DNA of 11,194 nucleotides, taken from Deltaproteobacteria bacterium (GTDB taxonomy: Bacteria; Desulfobacterota; Syntrophia; Syntrophales; UBA2210). Shown here in pieces: positions 1-6,446 of this stretch (the first letter of the stretch is position 1; each line of letters begins with the position of its first letter). The stretch spans positions 1 through 11,194 of the forward strand of contig JAUVXT010000067.1 in the NCBI GenBank assembly GCA_030603465.1, given 5' to 3'. The position numbers were made by a program, and so were the translations under genes. Under the pieces are notes generated by a model that was not told the origin of the DNA, did not search any database, and was given only the letters and a program-made list of their open reading frames with translations.

Positions 1-3
1 CGA

Positions 4-95
4 ATAAATCCTGGCGAAGCGGAAGGACAGCGATTCCAACTGTCTGAGCCCGAAGGGCGAGTTTTGGGATCGCCTGTAGCAAGCCTTGGATTTAT
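4..95. other. Structured, RNA-like element of unknown kind
   Basis: Nested inverted repeats fill this stretch. The outer arms ATAAATCC (4-11) and GGATTTAT (88-95) are perfectly complementary. Inside them GGCGA (13-17) can pair with TCGCC (70-74). Within that are two local hairpins: GACAG (26-30) with CTGTC (40-44), and GCCC (48-51) with GGGC (55-58) around a GAA loop. Such a multi-branch fold suggests a structured RNA or the end of a mobile element. I do not recognise the family and the strand is undetermined. It lies at the window edge, so it may be only part of something larger. No open reading frame of note covers it. Confidence 0.4.
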
Positions 96-103
96 CAAAA
101 AGC

Positions 104-127
104 ATCTTAGACAAGAGAAAAGGTGTT
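104..127 (+). repeat. 24-nt direct repeat, copy 1
   Basis: This stretch, beginning ATCTTAGACAAG and ending AAAAGGTGTT, recurs at 2452-2475 in the same orientation with 23 of 24 bases identical (A to C at the thirteenth base). The two copies bracket the minus-strand rimI-PTS block. The function is unknown; it could be a regulatory site, part of a small RNA, or a mobile-element end. Confidence 0.7.
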
Positions 128-168
128 GTTCATCAACTTAAATGCGAAACAGGTGTCAAAACTATTTA

Positions 169-630
169 TTATTCAAGCGTGGCCTGCATAATCAGGGCAT
201 CCTCCCGGGTTTCGGAATAATAGCGAGGCCTTATCCCACTTATCACAAAACCGAACTTTTTGTACATTGTTATTGCGGCATAATTTGATTTTCTCACTTC
301 AAGAGTGCACCAGTTTGTTCCTTTTTCAGAAGATATTTTGAACATTTCACCGAGCAGTTTTGAAGCTATCTTGCGCCTTTTGCGGTCTTCACGGACAGCT
401 ATATTTCTCAGATGAATTTCGTCAAGAACTGTGAGGAAGCTGATATAGCCAACAATCTCTCCATCTGATGTGGCGACGAAATCATTACAAATGGGGGAAT
501 AAAGTTCTTCCAGAAACATATTTTCAGACCACGGTGTGGGAAAGGAAACTTTTTCAATCGCGAGTACTTCTTTTAAATCACCAGGCCGCATTTTTCTCAC
601 AATTATGTCTTTGATATCGGTTTCGTTCAT
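169..630 (-). CDS. rimI: RimI-type GNAT N-acetyltransferase
   Basis: A 153-residue GNAT-fold acetyltransferase resembling RimI, which acetylates the N-terminal alanine of ribosomal protein S18 in the cytosol using acetyl-CoA. The core beta strand and pyrophosphate-binding region lie at about 71-92 (EIHLRNIAVREDRKRR); the glycine-rich loop is degenerate, reading RKIAS. The RimI-like stretch LEVRKSNYAAITMYKKFGF (110-128) is followed by YYSETREDALIM (137-148), matching the tyrosine-pair and GREDA-type tail of RimI. The length is normal. The start at 630 has AAGGA four bases upstream. The gene lies 36 nt behind the PTS IIC gene and is probably cotranscribed with it, although no functional link is obvious. 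Other GNAT substrates cannot be excluded. Confidence 0.82.
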   Translation of the reverse strand: MNETDIKDIIVRKMRPGDLKEVLAIEKVSFPTPWSENMFLEELYSPICNDFVATSDGEIVGYISFLTVLDEIHLRNIAVREDRKRRKIASKLLGEMFKISSEKGTNWCTLEVRKSNYAAITMYKKFGFVISGIRPRYYSETREDALIMQATLE

Positions 631-666
631 TTATTCCTTAAATATGCGGGTCGCAAGGGGATAATG

Positions 667-1353
667 TCAGAAAAATTCTGCTATCATCGCAAAAATCAAA
701 AAGAGCCCGGAAAATACCGGAATGGTTCCGCGCAATTTAATAGTATTGAGGGCTACCGTGACACCGATGATCGGGATGACAAAGTAGGTATAGTAAAGTG
801 TTTTTAATATTTCTTTGGGAAGGAGCGGGTAGATCCATATGAGAACCGCTGACCCGAGTAATAGAGGAATGAAGATTAAGATAATGTTACCGAGGAAGAT
901 TTTCCACAACCCAAATATGTGACGGCGGGAGATCCCTTTAATATCACCCGCCTTCGCGTCTTCCATGGCCTTTCGGGATAGCTTGTCGTTAGATTTTATT
1001 ATCAGGAATTCGACTTTTTCCCCTATGGGGCCAAAAGGAAGGAATAAAAGGAAAGCGAAGACAAAGAGACTCTGCGATAAATGTCCAAGCTTGATGCCCG
1101 CTAATATAGAACCGGCTGTTATCAGGATGGCGGCAACGGAGTCATTTGGTGGAATATACGTCCCTATCGGCAGCCTGTCAATCCACAGCAATTCTACAAA
1201 AGCTCCGGCAATCAATCCGGTATAAGGATCATTGAGAAGCGCTCCTATAACAGGACCTGCGACAATCGGTCTCGATATCAAGGCCTGTGGAAAAACCCTG
1301 TCGAGACATAGAAAGCCTCCCGCAATGGCAATTTCAGCGGATTTAATCCACAT
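667..1353 (-). CDS. PTS mannose/sorbose-family IIC membrane component
   Basis: A 228-residue, very hydrophobic protein resembling EIIC of the mannose/fructose/sorbose PTS family, the sugar channel subunit of the inner membrane. Early sequence has family-like features: a leader with GGFLCLDR at about 13-20, RPIVAGPVIGALLNDPYTGLIAGAFVELLW at about 28-57 (given here as landmarks RPIVAGP and GAFVELLW), and a polar IPPNDSVAA stretch at about 67-75. Several membrane helices follow, the clearest at about 93-107, 150-175, 185-203 and 211-227. It is somewhat shorter than usual EIIC proteins. It starts 32 nt downstream of the IIB gene. A functional transporter of this family also needs a IID subunit, which is not found in this window, so transport activity is uncertain and a regulatory role is possible. 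Confidence 0.85.
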   Translation of the reverse strand: MWIKSAEIAIAGGFLCLDRVFPQALISRPIVAGPVIGALLNDPYTGLIAGAFVELLWIDRLPIGTYIPPNDSVAAILITAGSILAGIKLGHLSQSLFVFAFLLFLPFGPIGEKVEFLIIKSNDKLSRKAMEDAKAGDIKGISRRHIFGLWKIFLGNIILIFIPLLLGSAVLIWIYPLLPKEILKTLYYTYFVIPIIGVTVALNTIKLRGTIPVFSGLFLIFAMIAEFF

Positions 1354-1385
1354 GTATTTATCCCTGTGTCGAGACTAAAGAAATA

Positions 1386-1874
1386 CTAAAACTTTATCTC
1401 CTTTGCAACATCGCGAAAATCGATAGGCTTGTCTCTCGGGACGCATCTCACCTCTACTTCGACGCCCAACTCTATAAGACGCATCAGATCTTTTACGTCT
1501 TGCTCATTTAAAAAAATAGACGGAGTGAAGCAAATCTTACCCTCTTCGCTGTGAACATTACCTATATTCAGTTTGTCGAATCGGAAATTCAATCTGTAAG
1601 CATTCAGGACATCGACTATATTTTCAAACAGGACTATTGTCCTTTTGCCATCTGCTGTTCCATGGGAGTATTCTTTTGAGAACTCTTCGACGGCATATAT
1701 CTGAACCTCAATATCATAAGGTACTGCCATTTCAAGAATCGTCTTTCTGAAAAGATCATCCGCCACTTCGTCATTTACAACTACAATACGAGATGACTTG
1801 AGATAGGGGAGCCACCCTTCGATTATCTGTCCATGGATAAGCCTGTTGTCAACCCTTATCAATATGAAATCCAT
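1386..1874 (-). CDS. PTS mannose/sorbose-family IIB component
   Basis: A cytosolic phosphocarrier of the mannose-family PTS that passes phosphate from IIA to the sugar. The signature RVDNRLIHGQ begins close to the N-terminus, with the phosphorylated histidine at residue 14. I chose the ATG at 1874 because the protein then begins MDFILIRVD as in the family, giving 162 residues. A longer frame is open to a TTG at 1886 that overlaps the IIA stop, and neither start has a strong ribosome binding site. The gene follows IIA by 8 nt, suggesting translational coupling. The length matches the family. Sugar specificity cannot be read from the sequence. Confidence 0.88.
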   Translation of the reverse strand: MDFILIRVDNRLIHGQIIEGWLPYLKSSRIVVVNDEVADDLFRKTILEMAVPYDIEVQIYAVEEFSKEYSHGTADGKRTIVLFENIVDVLNAYRLNFRFDKLNIGNVHSEEGKICFTPSIFLNEQDVKDLMRLIELGVEVEVRCVPRDKPIDFRDVAKEIKF

Positions 1875-1882
1875 TATACAAA

Positions 1883-2293
1883 TCAAATGCCGACTTTTTT
1901 GTTTAAAATTTCAGTGGCCAAACGGATATTTTTCTTGCCATAATCCTTGATAGAGTCGGCAAAATCGGCAAGTTTTTTTTCTTCTTTGATTTCTGCTATT
2001 TTTAAAAGCATGGGCAAATTGACGCCGGTAACCACCTCAACTTTTCCCTTTTTCAGGAAGGAGAGCGAAATGTTTGAAGGAGTTCCACCGAAAAGATCTG
2101 TCAAAATCAAAACGCCTTTACCTGAATCAGCCTTTTTTATGGCTCCTGTAATCTCATTCTTGAGGTCTTCTACGCCTTTTGATACATCAACAGAAATTGA
2201 GATAACACCCGTTAATTCCCCCCTAATCGACTCGGCTGCCTTAATCAATTCATCTCCCAACCTTCCGTGAGTTACAATTAATACACCGCTCAT
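1883..2293 (-). CDS. PTS mannose-family IIA component
   Basis: A 136-residue cytosolic IIA domain of the mannose PTS family, which takes phosphate from HPr. The N-terminal strand ends in VTHG, giving the active-site histidine at residue 9. The family motif DLFGGTPSN lies at 66-74 and TGVNLPML at 89-96. It is a stand-alone IIA domain rather than the IIA-IIB fusion of enteric ManX. The ATG at 2293 follows a GGGGG-rich Shine-Dalgarno sequence. It is the first gene of the minus-strand block IIA-IIB-IIC-rimI, with a candidate promoter at 2324-2352. In deltaproteobacteria, PTS genes of this type often occur as incomplete sets thought to be regulatory, so this IIA may act as a signalling phosphoprotein. 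Confidence 0.9.
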   Translation of the reverse strand: MSGVLIVTHGRLGDELIKAAESIRGELTGVISISVDVSKGVEDLKNEITGAIKKADSGKGVLILTDLFGGTPSNISLSFLKKGKVEVVTGVNLPMLLKIAEIKEEKKLADFADSIKDYGKKNIRLATEILNKKVGI

Positions 2294-2323
2294 ATTTCCC
2301 CCAAAGATATAGTTTATCGCTGT

Positions 2324-2352
2324 AAGCTAGATAATTAAAGTTGAGTTGTCAA
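2324..2352 (-). promoter_or_regulatory. Candidate sigma70 promoter for the PTS-rimI block
   Basis: On the minus strand TTGACA (2352-2347) is followed after 17 nt by TAGCTT (2329-2324), a weak -10 box. It lies about 30 nt upstream of the IIA start. The -35 box lies inside the palindrome at 2347-2370. Confidence 0.4.
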
Positions 2353-2370
2353 GAAATTCCGTTCTTGACA
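2347..2370. promoter_or_regulatory. Perfect 9-bp inverted repeat containing back-to-back -35 boxes
   Basis: TGTCAAGAA (2347-2355) and TTCTTGACA (2362-2370) are exact inverted copies around a 6-nt spacer. Each arm carries TTGACA reading outwards, one towards the PTS genes and one towards the NUDIX gene. It could be a shared operator for the divergent genes or simply two symmetrical promoter elements. Confidence 0.6.
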
Positions 2371-2396
2371 GGCCTTTATCCTTCGAATTATATAAT
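2365..2396 (+). promoter_or_regulatory. Candidate promoter towards the NUDIX gene
   Basis: TTGACA (2365-2370) is followed by an AT-rich palindrome AATTATATAATT (2386-2397). TATATA at 2389-2394 gives an 18-nt spacer and TATAAT at 2391-2396 gives 20 nt. The predicted leader to the NUDIX start is about 145 nt and contains the stem and direct repeat at 2443-2479. Confidence 0.4.
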
Positions 2397-2451
2397 TATC
2401 ATTATGTAAAAATTTTTGATTTCTTCGTAATGAAGTTGTTCAAGCATAAAT

Positions 2452-2475
2452 ATCTTAGACAAGCGAAAAGGTGTT
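2452..2475 (+). repeat. 24-nt direct repeat, copy 2, inside a stem
   Basis: This is the second copy of the repeat at 104-127, with one mismatch. Here it is enclosed by the inverted arms GCATAAA (2444-2450) and TTTATGC (2473-2479), so a transcript could fold into a stem with the repeat in the loop. The arms are not conserved around copy 1, although a shared word GTTGTTCA occurs beside both copies. Confidence 0.65.
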
Positions 2476-2549
2476 TATGCGAGGGTCCGTAAATCCGATA
2501 ACCTGTGTGGCAACTGAAGTTTAATCAATACTGAAAATAAGGATTCGAT

Positions 2550-3035
2550 ATGTCTAAAAAAATAAAAAAGATTTGTAAGGAATGTGGAACCGAGGTAGGG
2601 CTTTATTTAAACCCGGTACCGACTGTCGATATTATTATCGAGGTGATTGGCTGTGGAATAGTATTGATAAAGAGAAAGAACGAGCCAATAGGATGGGCAA
2701 TTCCCGGGGGATTTGTGGACTACGGGGAATCTCTGGAAGAGGCGGCGATAAGAGAGGCAAGAGAGGAGACATCCCTGGATGTAGCTCTTATCGAGCAGAT
2801 GCATACATATTCAAAACCTGATAGAGATCCCAGGCAGCATACAATTTCAACGGTTTACATTGCTAAAGGCAGGGGTGTCCCCGAAGCTGACGATGATGCT
2901 TCAGAAATTGGAGTTTTCACGGATGAAAATATCCCGAAACCACTTATGTTTGATCACGAAAAAATCATAGCGGACTATTTTAAGCGTAAGAAAGATAACC
3001 ACACAGGGTTCGAACTGAACAGCGAGCGAATATGA
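2550..3035 (+). CDS. NUDIX hydrolase with short N-terminal Cys motif
   Basis: A 161-residue cytosolic NUDIX hydrolase that cleaves a nucleoside diphosphate linked to another group. The Nudix box runs from G54 to L76: GFVDYGE, then REAREETSL with Ser75 in place of the usual glycine. The acidic residues for metal binding (E69, E72, E73) are present. The N-terminus has CKEC at 9-12, resembling half of a zinc ribbon. The HTIS/TVYIAKG segment after the box resembles ADP-ribose pyrophosphatase-like members, but the substrate is not determined. AAGGA lies six bases before the ATG at 2550. The last residues ELNSERI and the stop are encoded by a dispersed repeat starting at about 3010, so the original C-terminus was probably replaced. 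Confidence 0.9.
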   Translation: MSKKIKKICKECGTEVGLYLNPVPTVDIIIEVIGCGIVLIKRKNEPIGWAIPGGFVDYGESLEEAAIREAREETSLDVALIEQMHTYSKPDRDPRQHTISTVYIAKGRGVPEADDDASEIGVFTDENIPKPLMFDHEKIIADYFKRKKDNHTGFELNSERI

Positions 3036-3093
3036 AATGAAAAATTTCCTTAACAGTCGGAGATTCCCAGCAACTTGTTGCGGGAAGCTTCAA
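3010..3093 (+). repeat. Palindromic REP-like repeat, copy A
   Basis: The left part GAACTGAACAGCGAGCG (3012-3028) and the middle block TTTCCTTAACAGTCGGAG match copy B at 6447-6566. It ends in a palindrome whose core is GCAAC-TT-GTTGC flanked by CCC and GGG with one bulged base. It sits between the convergent NUDIX and IHF genes and overlaps the end of the NUDIX frame. No T-tract follows, so it is not an obvious terminator. Confidence 0.8.
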
Positions 3094-3114
3094 TAAATCA
3101 ATCCAAGAAGGTGA

Positions 3115-3402
3115 TTAATGTCCGGAATTTAGAGTCTCTTTCAGTTTACGTGAGCATTTGAAAGTGATAACCCTTCGTCCATCCAGCATCAAAGCCGTTC
3201 CAGTCTGAGGATTTCTTCCCTTTCGTGGATTCTTGTCATTTACCGACCACTTGCCGAATCCGGATATAAGGACGTCTTTTCCTTCTCCCAGTTCATCTTT
3301 GATTAATTCAAAAACACTTTCAACGAGAGAAGCACATTTTTCCTTTGAAAGGTTCGTGTTTGTATTAAGGCTTTTGATTATTTCGGCTTTTGTGAGTGAC
3401 AT
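3115..3402 (-). CDS. ihfA: Integration host factor alpha-like DNA-binding protein
   Basis: A 95-residue member of the HU/IHF family that bends DNA as a dimer in the nucleoid. Landmarks are the N-terminal helix MSLTKAEIIK, the DVLISGFGKW turn (43-52), the beta-arm motif GRNPQTG (62-68) with the intercalating proline P65, and RRVITFKCSRKLKETLN at 76-92. The RRVxTFKCS pattern and length fit the IHF alpha group better than HU. AAGGA lies eight bases upstream of the ATG at 3402. It lies 74 nt behind the acyl-CoA dehydrogenase gene, in an AT-rich gap with no clear promoter. It is far from pheT, where ihfA often sits, so it may be one of several paralogues. Confidence 0.82.
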   Translation of the reverse strand: MSLTKAEIIKSLNTNTNLSKEKCASLVESVFELIKDELGEGKDVLISGFGKWSVNDKNPRKGRNPQTGTALMLDGRRVITFKCSRKLKETLNSGH

Positions 3403-3476
3403 AGTGTTATCCTTTCTTATAATTACGTTGGTTATTAGGTTGATAGAGATATATACTTACATTTTTAAAATAATGT

Positions 3477-4619
3477 TTATCGGGACAGCAAGAAGCGGCC
3501 AATCGTCATGATTTCAGCCTCCTTGGTGCCTTCATAAAGTTCAAGTATCTTGGCATCCCTGTACAATTTCTGTACCTTATATTCATCTATGTAGCCGTAG
3601 CCACCGTGTATTTCAACGGCGGCATTGGCACAGAAAACCGCGGTTTGCCCGCCGTAATATTTGGCTATGGCAGCAAGGTGATAGTCAGGCCGCCCTTCAT
3701 CTATAGACCAGGCAGCCTTATAGACGAGATTTCTCAAGGCTTCTATCCTTATTGCCATTTCCGTCAGTTTTGTCATTGTAGATTGAAAAATGCCGATGGG
3801 AGAGCCAAAGGCCGTTCTCTCTTTTGAATACTTTATTGACTCGTCCAGGCAAGACTGGGAAAGCCCGACGGCCTGACCGGCTACCATAACCCTTGTTACA
3901 TCGAAAAAATGCATCAGTTGACGAAATCCCTTCTTCTCTTCACCGACAAGATTTTCCCGAGGAACTGTTACATCTTCGAGGGCGATTTCCGCAGTATCAC
4001 TTGCCCTGATTCCCATTTTACCATGGATTTTATTTCTGATAACTCCGGAAGCATCAGCGGGCACAATGATCTGGCTGAAACTGTGGTGCCTTTTCTCTTC
4101 AGGATTTGTAATGCACTGGACGATCATCCAGTCACAGACGGTTCCGTTCGTAATAAACATCTTGTTTCCATTGATGATGTAATTATTTCCATCCTTTACG
4201 GCCTTCGTTCGATAACCGGCGACATCTGTTCCCGCATTTGGTTCCGAAAAGGCCCCTGCGCTTACCTTCTCACCACTGCAAACAGGGGGGAGATATTTCT
4301 TTTTCTGCTCTTCGGTTCCAAAATAATAGATTGCTTCACAACCGAAAGAGGCTGCGCAGATGTTAAGACCTATTCCCATGTCCACCCTGGAGATTTCTTC
4401 GGTAATGATGGTGTTGCCCAGAATTCCTACACCTGCCCCCCCGTATTCTTCCGGTATCCAGGCGCCGACAAGCCCGTTCTCAGCCGCCTTTTTCCGGATT
4501 TCCGGGGTATATCTTTCTCCTTCGTCACATTCACGAGAAAAGGGGGTAATCTCTGCATTGGCAAATTTGCATGACATGTCCCTCAGCATCCTTAATTCTT
4601 CAGGCAATTCGAAATTCAT
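3477..4619 (-). CDS. Acyl-CoA dehydrogenase
   Basis: A 380-residue FAD-dependent acyl-CoA dehydrogenase that introduces the alpha-beta double bond of an acyl-CoA, passing electrons to electron-transferring flavoprotein. Visible landmarks are AFSEPNAGTDV (123-133), MFITNG (154-159), the FAD-contact segment RTAFGSPIG (268-276), IHGGYGY (337-343) and the catalytic glutamate E363 in LYEGT. The length and domain order are those of the family. GGAG lies eight bases before the ATG at 4619. Upstream on the same strand are a candidate promoter (4815-4844) and the remnant of a 3-hydroxyacyl-CoA dehydrogenase, suggesting a former beta-oxidation cluster. The substrate is unknown: short-chain acyl-CoA, or alicyclic or aromatic-derived CoA esters as in syntrophs, are all possible. 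Confidence 0.92.
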   Translation of the reverse strand: MNFELPEELRMLRDMSCKFANAEITPFSRECDEGERYTPEIRKKAAENGLVGAWIPEEYGGAGVGILGNTIITEEISRVDMGIGLNICAASFGCEAIYYFGTEEQKKKYLPPVCSGEKVSAGAFSEPNAGTDVAGYRTKAVKDGNNYIINGNKMFITNGTVCDWMIVQCITNPEEKRHHSFSQIIVPADASGVIRNKIHGKMGIRASDTAEIALEDVTVPRENLVGEEKKGFRQLMHFFDVTRVMVAGQAVGLSQSCLDESIKYSKERTAFGSPIGIFQSTMTKLTEMAIRIEALRNLVYKAAWSIDEGRPDYHLAAIAKYYGGQTAVFCANAAVEIHGGYGYIDEYKVQKLYRDAKILELYEGTKEAEIMTIGRFLLSR

Positions 4620-4671
4620 TTCAGCGGCTCCTTTGATATTGCCGGCATTTTCAGTCTTTATGAATAAGTAT

Positions 4672-4684
4672 TTCCCTCAGGGAA
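4672..4684. promoter_or_regulatory. Small perfect palindrome in the acyl-CoA dehydrogenase leader
   Basis: TTCCCT-C-AGGGAA is a perfect 13-nt palindrome in the predicted 5' leader, about 55 nt before the start codon. It could be an operator or a small hairpin. Nothing else supports a function. Confidence 0.25.
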
Positions 4685-4814
4685 GCCCCCATACGGGAAA
4701 GGATCAAGGAGAGATGGGACATTTCCTTGACTGGAACGGGGGCGAATGAATCCTACGCATTCTGCCATCCGTTCTGTGAGATTATGCAGTGTGTGGATAA
4801 AAAAGCGTGTTTAC

Positions 4815-4844
4815 AATATATTGCATCAATATTTATCTTGTCAA
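4815..4844 (-). promoter_or_regulatory. Candidate sigma70 promoter for acyl-CoA dehydrogenase
   Basis: On the minus strand TTGACA (4844-4839) is followed by an 18-nt spacer and TATATT (4820-4815). It lies just after the stop of the dehydrogenase remnant and about 195 nt upstream of the acyl-CoA dehydrogenase start. The rest of the gap from 4620 to 4859 contains no gene that I can support. Confidence 0.55.
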
Positions 4845-4859
4845 CAGAAAATTGTTTTT

Positions 4860-5075
4860 TTATTTTCCGGTGTAATAATATACGCCCTTTCCTGTTTTTC
4901 TGCCGTATCGTCCCGCTCTTACCAGTTGCCGTAGAAGGGGGGCGGGCATGCATTTGTCTCCCCGTTCTTTGTGAAGTCCCTCCACGACATGAAGCAGTGT
5001 GTCAAGACCTATAAGATCAGAAATGGCCAGTGGGCCGACAGGGTGGTTGCAGCCCAGCATCATGCCCTTATCAAT
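4860..5075 (-). pseudogene. 3-hydroxyacyl-CoA dehydrogenase, C-terminal remnant
   Basis: The frame encodes the C-terminal domain of a 3-hydroxyacyl-CoA (3-hydroxybutyryl-CoA) dehydrogenase, which binds the substrate and forms the dimer. Clear landmarks are IDKGMMLGCNHPVGPL, then SDLIGLDTLLHVVE, PLLRQLVRAG and YGRKTGKGVYYY just before the stop, all in family order. Only about 70 codons remain. The NAD-binding Rossmann domain and catalytic residues, some 200 residues, are missing. Family resemblance stops about 20 nt before the stop of the upstream amidohydrolase (5096), and the frame meets a stop at 5133. An ATG at 5063 could start a 67-residue product, but no enzyme activity is expected. It is most simply a gene cut by deletion or rearrangement. 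Confidence 0.85.
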
Positions 5076-5095
5076 CGGCCATGCAGAGATAAATA

Positions 5096-6442
5096 TTAGT
5101 CGTTTCCCCCGGTGATCTTCCGGGAAATATCTTTAACCCTTTCCATGATATCGGGCAGGTCGATGGTGAGAAGACGTCTTTTCTCCATGACGATCTGCCC
5201 GCCGATAATGGATGTGGTGACATCGGCTCCCGTTGCTGAATAGACTAATTGAGAATAACTGTTGTACAGGGGCGTGAGATGCGGTTTTTTCATATCCAGT
5301 ATTATTATATCTGCACACTTCCCCTCTTCTATTGAACCTACCGAATTTTCCATTCCAAGCGTCTTTGCGCCTTCTGTGGTTGCCATCCGTACAACGGTTT
5401 CTGCATCCATCACAGTGGGGTCCATATCCACCACCTTGTGAATCTTGGCCGTCGTATCCATTTCCTGAAACATATCGAGATCGTTATTGCTGGCGCACCC
5501 GTCTGTCCCCAGTCCCACCGTTATCCCTTTTTCCATCATCTGAGGAATCGGCGCGTTTCCCGCCGCAAGCTTCATGTTGCTTTCGGGGACATGAGACACC
5601 TTTACGCCGCAATCGGCAAGAATGTCTATCTCTTCATCATCTACCCAGACACAGTGGGCGGGAATTGTTCTTTCATCGAGTATTCCCAGATCGTGGAGAT
5701 GACGCACCGGCGTTGTTCCATATTTGTCTCTTATTACCTTTACCTCTTCCCGCGTTTCCGCAAGATGGATAAGGAAAGAAGTGCCGCATTTTCTCGCAAC
5801 GTCCTTTATTGTTGTAAGGGTCTCGGGAGAACAGGTGTAAGGCGAGTGGCAGACGAGAGCCGGTGATACAAGAGGCGAAACACCGGTCCATTTTTCTATG
5901 AAAGATCGGGCGATGTCTCTTTTGTTCGATGGCTTTGGATTATCGGGTGTGGGAAAATCGCTGAAGCCCTGGCAGGCAACCCCCCTCATTCCGGTTTCAA
6001 CGGTGGCTTTTGCAACGCTGCTTTCAAAAAAATATGCGTCACAGAAGGTTGTGGTACCCGACAGTATCATTTCCGCCATGGCAAGCATGGATCCATAGTA
6101 GACCATATCTCTGTTTACATATCTGGCCTCGGCGGGAAAGATGTGATTATTCAGCCAATCCATCAGGGGGAGATCATCGGCAAGTCCCCTGAAACACACC
6201 ATGGGAAGGTGTGTATGGGTGTTTATAAGGCCGGGCATTATGAGAGATCCCGAGGCATCGATAAATTTTTTGCGCCGGCAGTCCGGTAAATGATCCTCCA
6301 TTTCTCTGACAAATACAATTTTACCGTTCTTAATACCTATCCGGGAGTTCTCAATAATATCCATATTCTTCGATATCGTGAGAGTGGTCCCGCCGCTGAT
6401 AAGTATGTCCAGCGCAGTATTGTCCATAACCTTCACTGCCAT
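5096..6442 (-). CDS. MtaD-like amidohydrolase (5'-methylthioadenosine/S-adenosylhomocysteine deaminase family), paralogue 1
   Basis: A 448-residue metal-dependent amidohydrolase of the TRZ/ATZ/MtaD group, likely deaminating an adenosine or related purine compound in the cytosol. Metal ligands are visible as H76 and H78 (NTHTH), H226 in IHLAETREE, with E229, H263 in PAHCV and D314 in GLGTDGCASNN. E105 in FPAEAR matches the ribose-contacting glutamate known in MtaD. It follows paralogue 2 on the same strand after a 125-nt repeat-filled gap and is probably cotranscribed. The start is uncertain: the ATG at 6442 has AAGGA only one base away, whereas a GTG at 6436 has it at seven bases. The substrate could also be a guanine derivative or another aminated heterocycle. 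Confidence 0.88.
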   Translation of the reverse strand: MAVKVMDNTALDILISGGTTLTISKNMDIIENSRIGIKNGKIVFVREMEDHLPDCRRKKFIDASGSLIMPGLINTHTHLPMVCFRGLADDLPLMDWLNNHIFPAEARYVNRDMVYYGSMLAMAEMILSGTTTFCDAYFFESSVAKATVETGMRGVACQGFSDFPTPDNPKPSNKRDIARSFIEKWTGVSPLVSPALVCHSPYTCSPETLTTIKDVARKCGTSFLIHLAETREEVKVIRDKYGTTPVRHLHDLGILDERTIPAHCVWVDDEEIDILADCGVKVSHVPESNMKLAAGNAPIPQMMEKGITVGLGTDGCASNNDLDMFQEMDTTAKIHKVVDMDPTVMDAETVVRMATTEGAKTLGMENSVGSIEEGKCADIIILDMKKPHLTPLYNSYSQLVYSATGADVTTSIIGGQIVMEKRRLLTIDLPDIMERVKDISRKITGGND

Positions 6443-6446
6443 ATCC

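Noticed and set aside
3010..3093. Repeat copy A as a bidirectional terminator between NUDIX and IHF genes
   Set aside because: The palindrome is strong, but no T-tract follows on either side and the same element occurs in non-terminal positions.
3909..4574. Long open frame of 221 codons opposite the acyl-CoA dehydrogenase
   Set aside because: It is the antisense shadow of a strongly conserved enzyme gene, with no protein features of its own.
4753..4953. Short frames around the dehydrogenase remnant, on both strands
   Set aside because: They overlap the recognisable remnant in other frames, or cover the AT-rich promoter region, and show no family motif.
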